This document shows positions 58,561 to 64,000 of a stretch of 64,000 nucleotides of DNA, piece after piece; the stretch's first letter is position 1, and each line of letters opens with the position of its first letter. Made by a program: the position numbers and the translations under genes. Origin of the DNA: JAGQRJ01 sp041402045 (GTDB lineage: Bacteria > Planctomycetota > J058); the NCBI GenBank assembly GCA_041402045.1, contig JAWKSZ010000017.1, positions 1 through 64,000 of the forward strand, written 5' to 3'. The notes below the pieces were generated by a model that saw only the letters and a program-made list of their open reading frames with translations, was not told where the DNA came from and made no database searches.

Positions 58561-59454
58561 ATGATCCGCAAGAGCGTCGTGTTCGGCGCCCTGGTGCTCG
58601 CGCTGTGCGCGGGCGAGGCCCAGGGCGGGATCCTGATCACCAAGAAGGGCAAGACCTTCGTCGGCCGGATCGACGGCAAGGAGACCCCGCCTTGCCCCGA
58701 GAACCCCGAGGACATTCCCGAGGTCGTGACCCTCACCTGGCCCTACAAGGACTCGGTGGACGGGCCCTACGGCCGCGCGAAGTGGGAGTTCCGCAGCTTC
58801 GAGATCCGCTGGTACAGCGTCGACGCGGATCAGCCCACCGACGAGTACTGGGAGAAGTTCCTCGAGGAGGAGATCGACGTCAAATGGCACCGCCTCCGCG
58901 ACGAGTTCAAGCGTGGACTCAACCGTGAGGAGACCGGCGGCTTCGACCCGATCAAGCCCAAGATCGACCTCAGCAGCGAGAGCAATCGTGTGCTCTCGCC
59001 CCACGCGCAGCGCTTCGGCAAGGCCAAGGTCCAGTACCCCGACGGCTGGAACGTGCGCAACGTGGGCAACGTGTTCATCATCGAGCGCCCTGACCCGGGC
59101 ACCGGCGGGTTCCGCCCCAAGATCCACCTGTTCGAGGTGGGCAACGTGCCGGCCCTGGTCCCCGAGACCGTCGACATGGTGCGCAACACCCTCGACAAGC
59201 AGCTCGAGGGCGTCCCGGAGTCCAAGTTCGAGGTGCTCGAGCGCTCGCAGCCCAACGCGATCGCGAGCGTGGGCTTCGACGTGAACCTCTCGACGGCGTC
59301 CACCGTCGGCGAGCGTCGGGTGCGCACGCTGCGGCGGATCGCCTTCCGCACCGAGCAGACCTACTTCTTCGCGGCCTACGCCCACGAGGAGGACTGGTCC
59401 GAGCTCGAGAGCCTGTTCAAGAAGTGCCGCAACACCCTCGAGGTCGAGGAGTAG
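58561..59454 (+). CDS. Secreted protein, paralogue of the next gene
   Basis: A 297-residue protein with a signal peptide (about 1-21) and no membrane segment after it. Shared with the following gene are ITKKGKTFVGRIDGK, TPPCP, LTWPYKDS, RAKWEFRSFEIRWY and PTDEYWE, in the same order. The second half (about 140-297) looks like a beta-rich domain (VQYPDGWNVRNVGNVFIIERP). I do not recognise the family. A cysteine lies in each TPPCP/LPPCP motif, and another near the end (FKKCRNT), as in the paralogue (VRRCLST), which suggests a disulfide. ATG 58561 has AGGAGG 4 bases upstream. A role in the cell envelope is likely. Confidence 0.7.
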   Translation: MIRKSVVFGALVLALCAGEAQGGILITKKGKTFVGRIDGKETPPCPENPEDIPEVVTLTWPYKDSVDGPYGRAKWEFRSFEIRWYSVDADQPTDEYWEKFLEEEIDVKWHRLRDEFKRGLNREETGGFDPIKPKIDLSSESNRVLSPHAQRFGKAKVQYPDGWNVRNVGNVFIIERPDPGTGGFRPKIHLFEVGNVPALVPETVDMVRNTLDKQLEGVPESKFEVLERSQPNAIASVGFDVNLSTASTVGERRVRTLRRIAFRTEQTYFFAAYAHEEDWSELESLFKKCRNTLEVEE

Positions 59455-59549
59455 CACCGGCGCGTCCTCGGGACCTGCGCCGCAAGGTCCTGAGGTTCGA
59501 AGGGGGTGGGCCAGCCTCCGCAGACCTGGTCCACGACAGGGGGGAACGT

Positions 59550-60431
59550 ATGCGCGTGCTCATCGGCTTGGCCTTGCTCTCCATGACGCCCGGCCTGGCA
59601 GGGATCGTGGTCCTCAAGAACGGGACGACCTTCGTCGGCAAGCTCGACGGCAAGGTCCTGCCGCCGTGCCCCAAGGACGCGGCGGACATGCCCGAGCTCG
59701 TGGTCATGACCTGGCCGCACAACGGCCAGGAGGGCCCCGAAGGGCGCGCGCGCTGGGAGTTCAAGGGGCACGAGCTGCGCTGGTACGACCTCGAGGCCGA
59801 CGCGCCGACCAACGACTACTGGGAGGAGCACTTCGACGCCGAGATCGAGCGTCGCTGGCACGCCGCGCGCGAGCGCTTCAAGCACGCCCACAAGACCGAG
59901 GTCGAGCTCGTCCCCAGCCCGAAGGTGGAGCTGTGGAAGGGCCTCGAGCGCAGCGCCGTGCGCCAGGGGGGGCTGGAGATCCACCCGCCCCTGGGGTGGA
60001 CCCTCGTCGACGCCGAGGCCGCCGAGGGCCAGTCCGAGCTCCCCGCCGACGAAGGCCCCCTGCGCTTCTCTCCGGGGGAGCAGGGGGGCTGGTCCGCTCA
60101 GGCCAGCCTCGAGGTGCACCGGGCCGGCCCGGAGGTTCCCGGCGACGACCTCGACGCCTGGGTCTCGAGCTACGCCAAGGCCGCCCTCGAGCCGCGGGGC
60201 GAGGAGCTCGTCGAGACGCCGGAGGTGCGCCGGACCGAGCTGGGTCTGGTGCTCACCTTCAGCGGGACCAAGGCCGGGGACGAGGGCGAGCTCCGCAGCC
60301 AGTGGCGCGTGGTCTTGCGCGACACCGCGACCTATTGCGGGACCTTCACAGGCACCGCGGAGGACCTCGACGAGCGCGGCGAGGTCGTGCGTCGCTGCCT
60401 GAGCACCCTCAAAGTGCCGCAAAGAGATTGA
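59550..60431 (+). CDS. Secreted protein, paralogue of the preceding gene
   Basis: A 293-residue protein with a short signal peptide (about 1-17, ending LAG). It shares with the preceding gene the order LKNGTTFVGKLDGK, LPPCPKD, MTWPHNG, RARWEFKGHELRWYDLE and PTNDYWEEHF, so the pair arose by tandem duplication and then diverged. The second halves are less alike. ATG 59550 lies after GGGGGGAAC; the frame is open further upstream to 59424 but without signal-peptide character. Unknown family; probable envelope protein. A short gap carries the promoter of the GrpE-like gene. Confidence 0.7.
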   Translation: MRVLIGLALLSMTPGLAGIVVLKNGTTFVGKLDGKVLPPCPKDAADMPELVVMTWPHNGQEGPEGRARWEFKGHELRWYDLEADAPTNDYWEEHFDAEIERRWHAARERFKHAHKTEVELVPSPKVELWKGLERSAVRQGGLEIHPPLGWTLVDAEAAEGQSELPADEGPLRFSPGEQGGWSAQASLEVHRAGPEVPGDDLDAWVSSYAKAALEPRGEELVETPEVRRTELGLVLTFSGTKAGDEGELRSQWRVVLRDTATYCGTFTGTAEDLDERGEVVRRCLSTLKVPQRD

Positions 60432-60467
60432 ACGCCCTCAGCGATAGCCCGGCGACGGAGCGCTGGT

Positions 60468-60497
60468 TATACTCACCACCAGCAACGGGTAACCCGT
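60468..60497 (+). promoter_or_regulatory. TATACT -10 box followed by a perfect inverted repeat, upstream of the GrpE-like gene
   Basis: TATACT (60468-60473) is followed by AACGGG-TAA-CCCGTT (60483-60497), a 6-bp inverted repeat with a 3-base centre. The repeat overlaps the likely transcription start. It could be an operator for a repressor or a small leader hairpin. It is not the CIRCE element of HrcA. No -35 hexamer is evident. Confidence 0.45.
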
Positions 60498-60522
60498 TTG
60501 GGTGCGGACATTTGAGGACTCT

Positions 60523-61806
<1,284 letters not shown>

Positions 61807-61808
61807 AC

Positions 61809-64000
<2,192 letters not shown>

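Noticed and set aside
60468..60497. CIRCE (HrcA) operator at the grpE-hsp70 promoter
   Set aside because: CIRCE has a 9-bp arm TTAGCACTC with a 9-base spacer. The palindrome here is AACGGG-TAA-CCCGTT.

Overview
This is a very GC-rich, gene-dense bacterial chromosome segment with about 29 protein genes. I see no rRNA, tRNA, CRISPR array, transposase or phage gene. Several features together fit a complex environmental bacterium: frequent GTG starts, many Hanks-type Ser/Thr kinases fused to FGE-like domains, a SpoIIE-type phosphatase, secreted or lipid-anchored low-complexity proteins, a giant beta-helix surface protein with a Cys-containing C-terminal sorting signal, and intergenic palindromic repeat families. 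A high-GC Planctomycetota lineage is my first guess and Myxococcota the alternative. This is inference from gene content; no 16S rRNA gene is present to settle it.

Layout. (1) 97-2563, minus strand: an overlapping three-gene operon of an SsnA-like aminohydrolase, hypoxanthine phosphoribosyltransferase and a NYN-domain protein. (2) 2749-6174: a membrane Ser/Thr kinase with two kinase domains. (3) 6175-7802: gene-free, packed with roughly 52-bp GC-rich repeats and inverted-repeat elements. (4) 7803-10901: CvpA-like membrane protein, Xaa-Pro aminopeptidase, a small membrane protein and an acyl-carrier-like protein without the usual serine. (5) 11158-13104, minus: SelB, which together with SsnA suggests selenium biology. 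(6) 13256-26964: a signalling operon of a STAS-like/coiled-coil protein, a 1968-residue double kinase with an FGE-like domain and a T-x-x-D motif array, a lipoprotein with a caspase-like fold lacking the catalytic dyad, and a GAF-GAF-SpoIIE phosphatase. (7) 27448-49776: MauE-like membrane protein, a 4.5-thousand-residue beta-helix/PKD surface protein, a HEAT-like membrane protein, a lipoprotein, and an Rhs protein ending in a Fic domain. (8) 49777-57419: a second signalling cluster with a GGDEF-like/GAF/sigma-54 activator, a single-domain Ser/Thr kinase, a NUDIX-like/histidine kinase fusion, a TPR lipoprotein and a small zinc-ribbon protein. (9) 57643-64000: an acidic membrane protein, two secreted paralogues, a long GrpE-like protein and an Hsp70 whose lid is replaced by a Tyr-Ala-Glu-Gly repeat tail that runs off the window.

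How the genes may work together. The strongest candidate for an undescribed system is the 13256-26964 operon. It carries all the parts of a partner-switching circuit (STAS modules, kinase, PP2C-type phosphatase). The kinase also carries about 14 T-x-x-D motifs, a spacing favoured by many FHA domains once the threonine is phosphorylated. The lipoprotein between kinase and phosphatase is tied to the phosphatase by a stop/start overlap. The GrpE/lidless-Hsp70 pair at the end is the second candidate. All functional assignments rest on reading motifs by eye; no database search was run.
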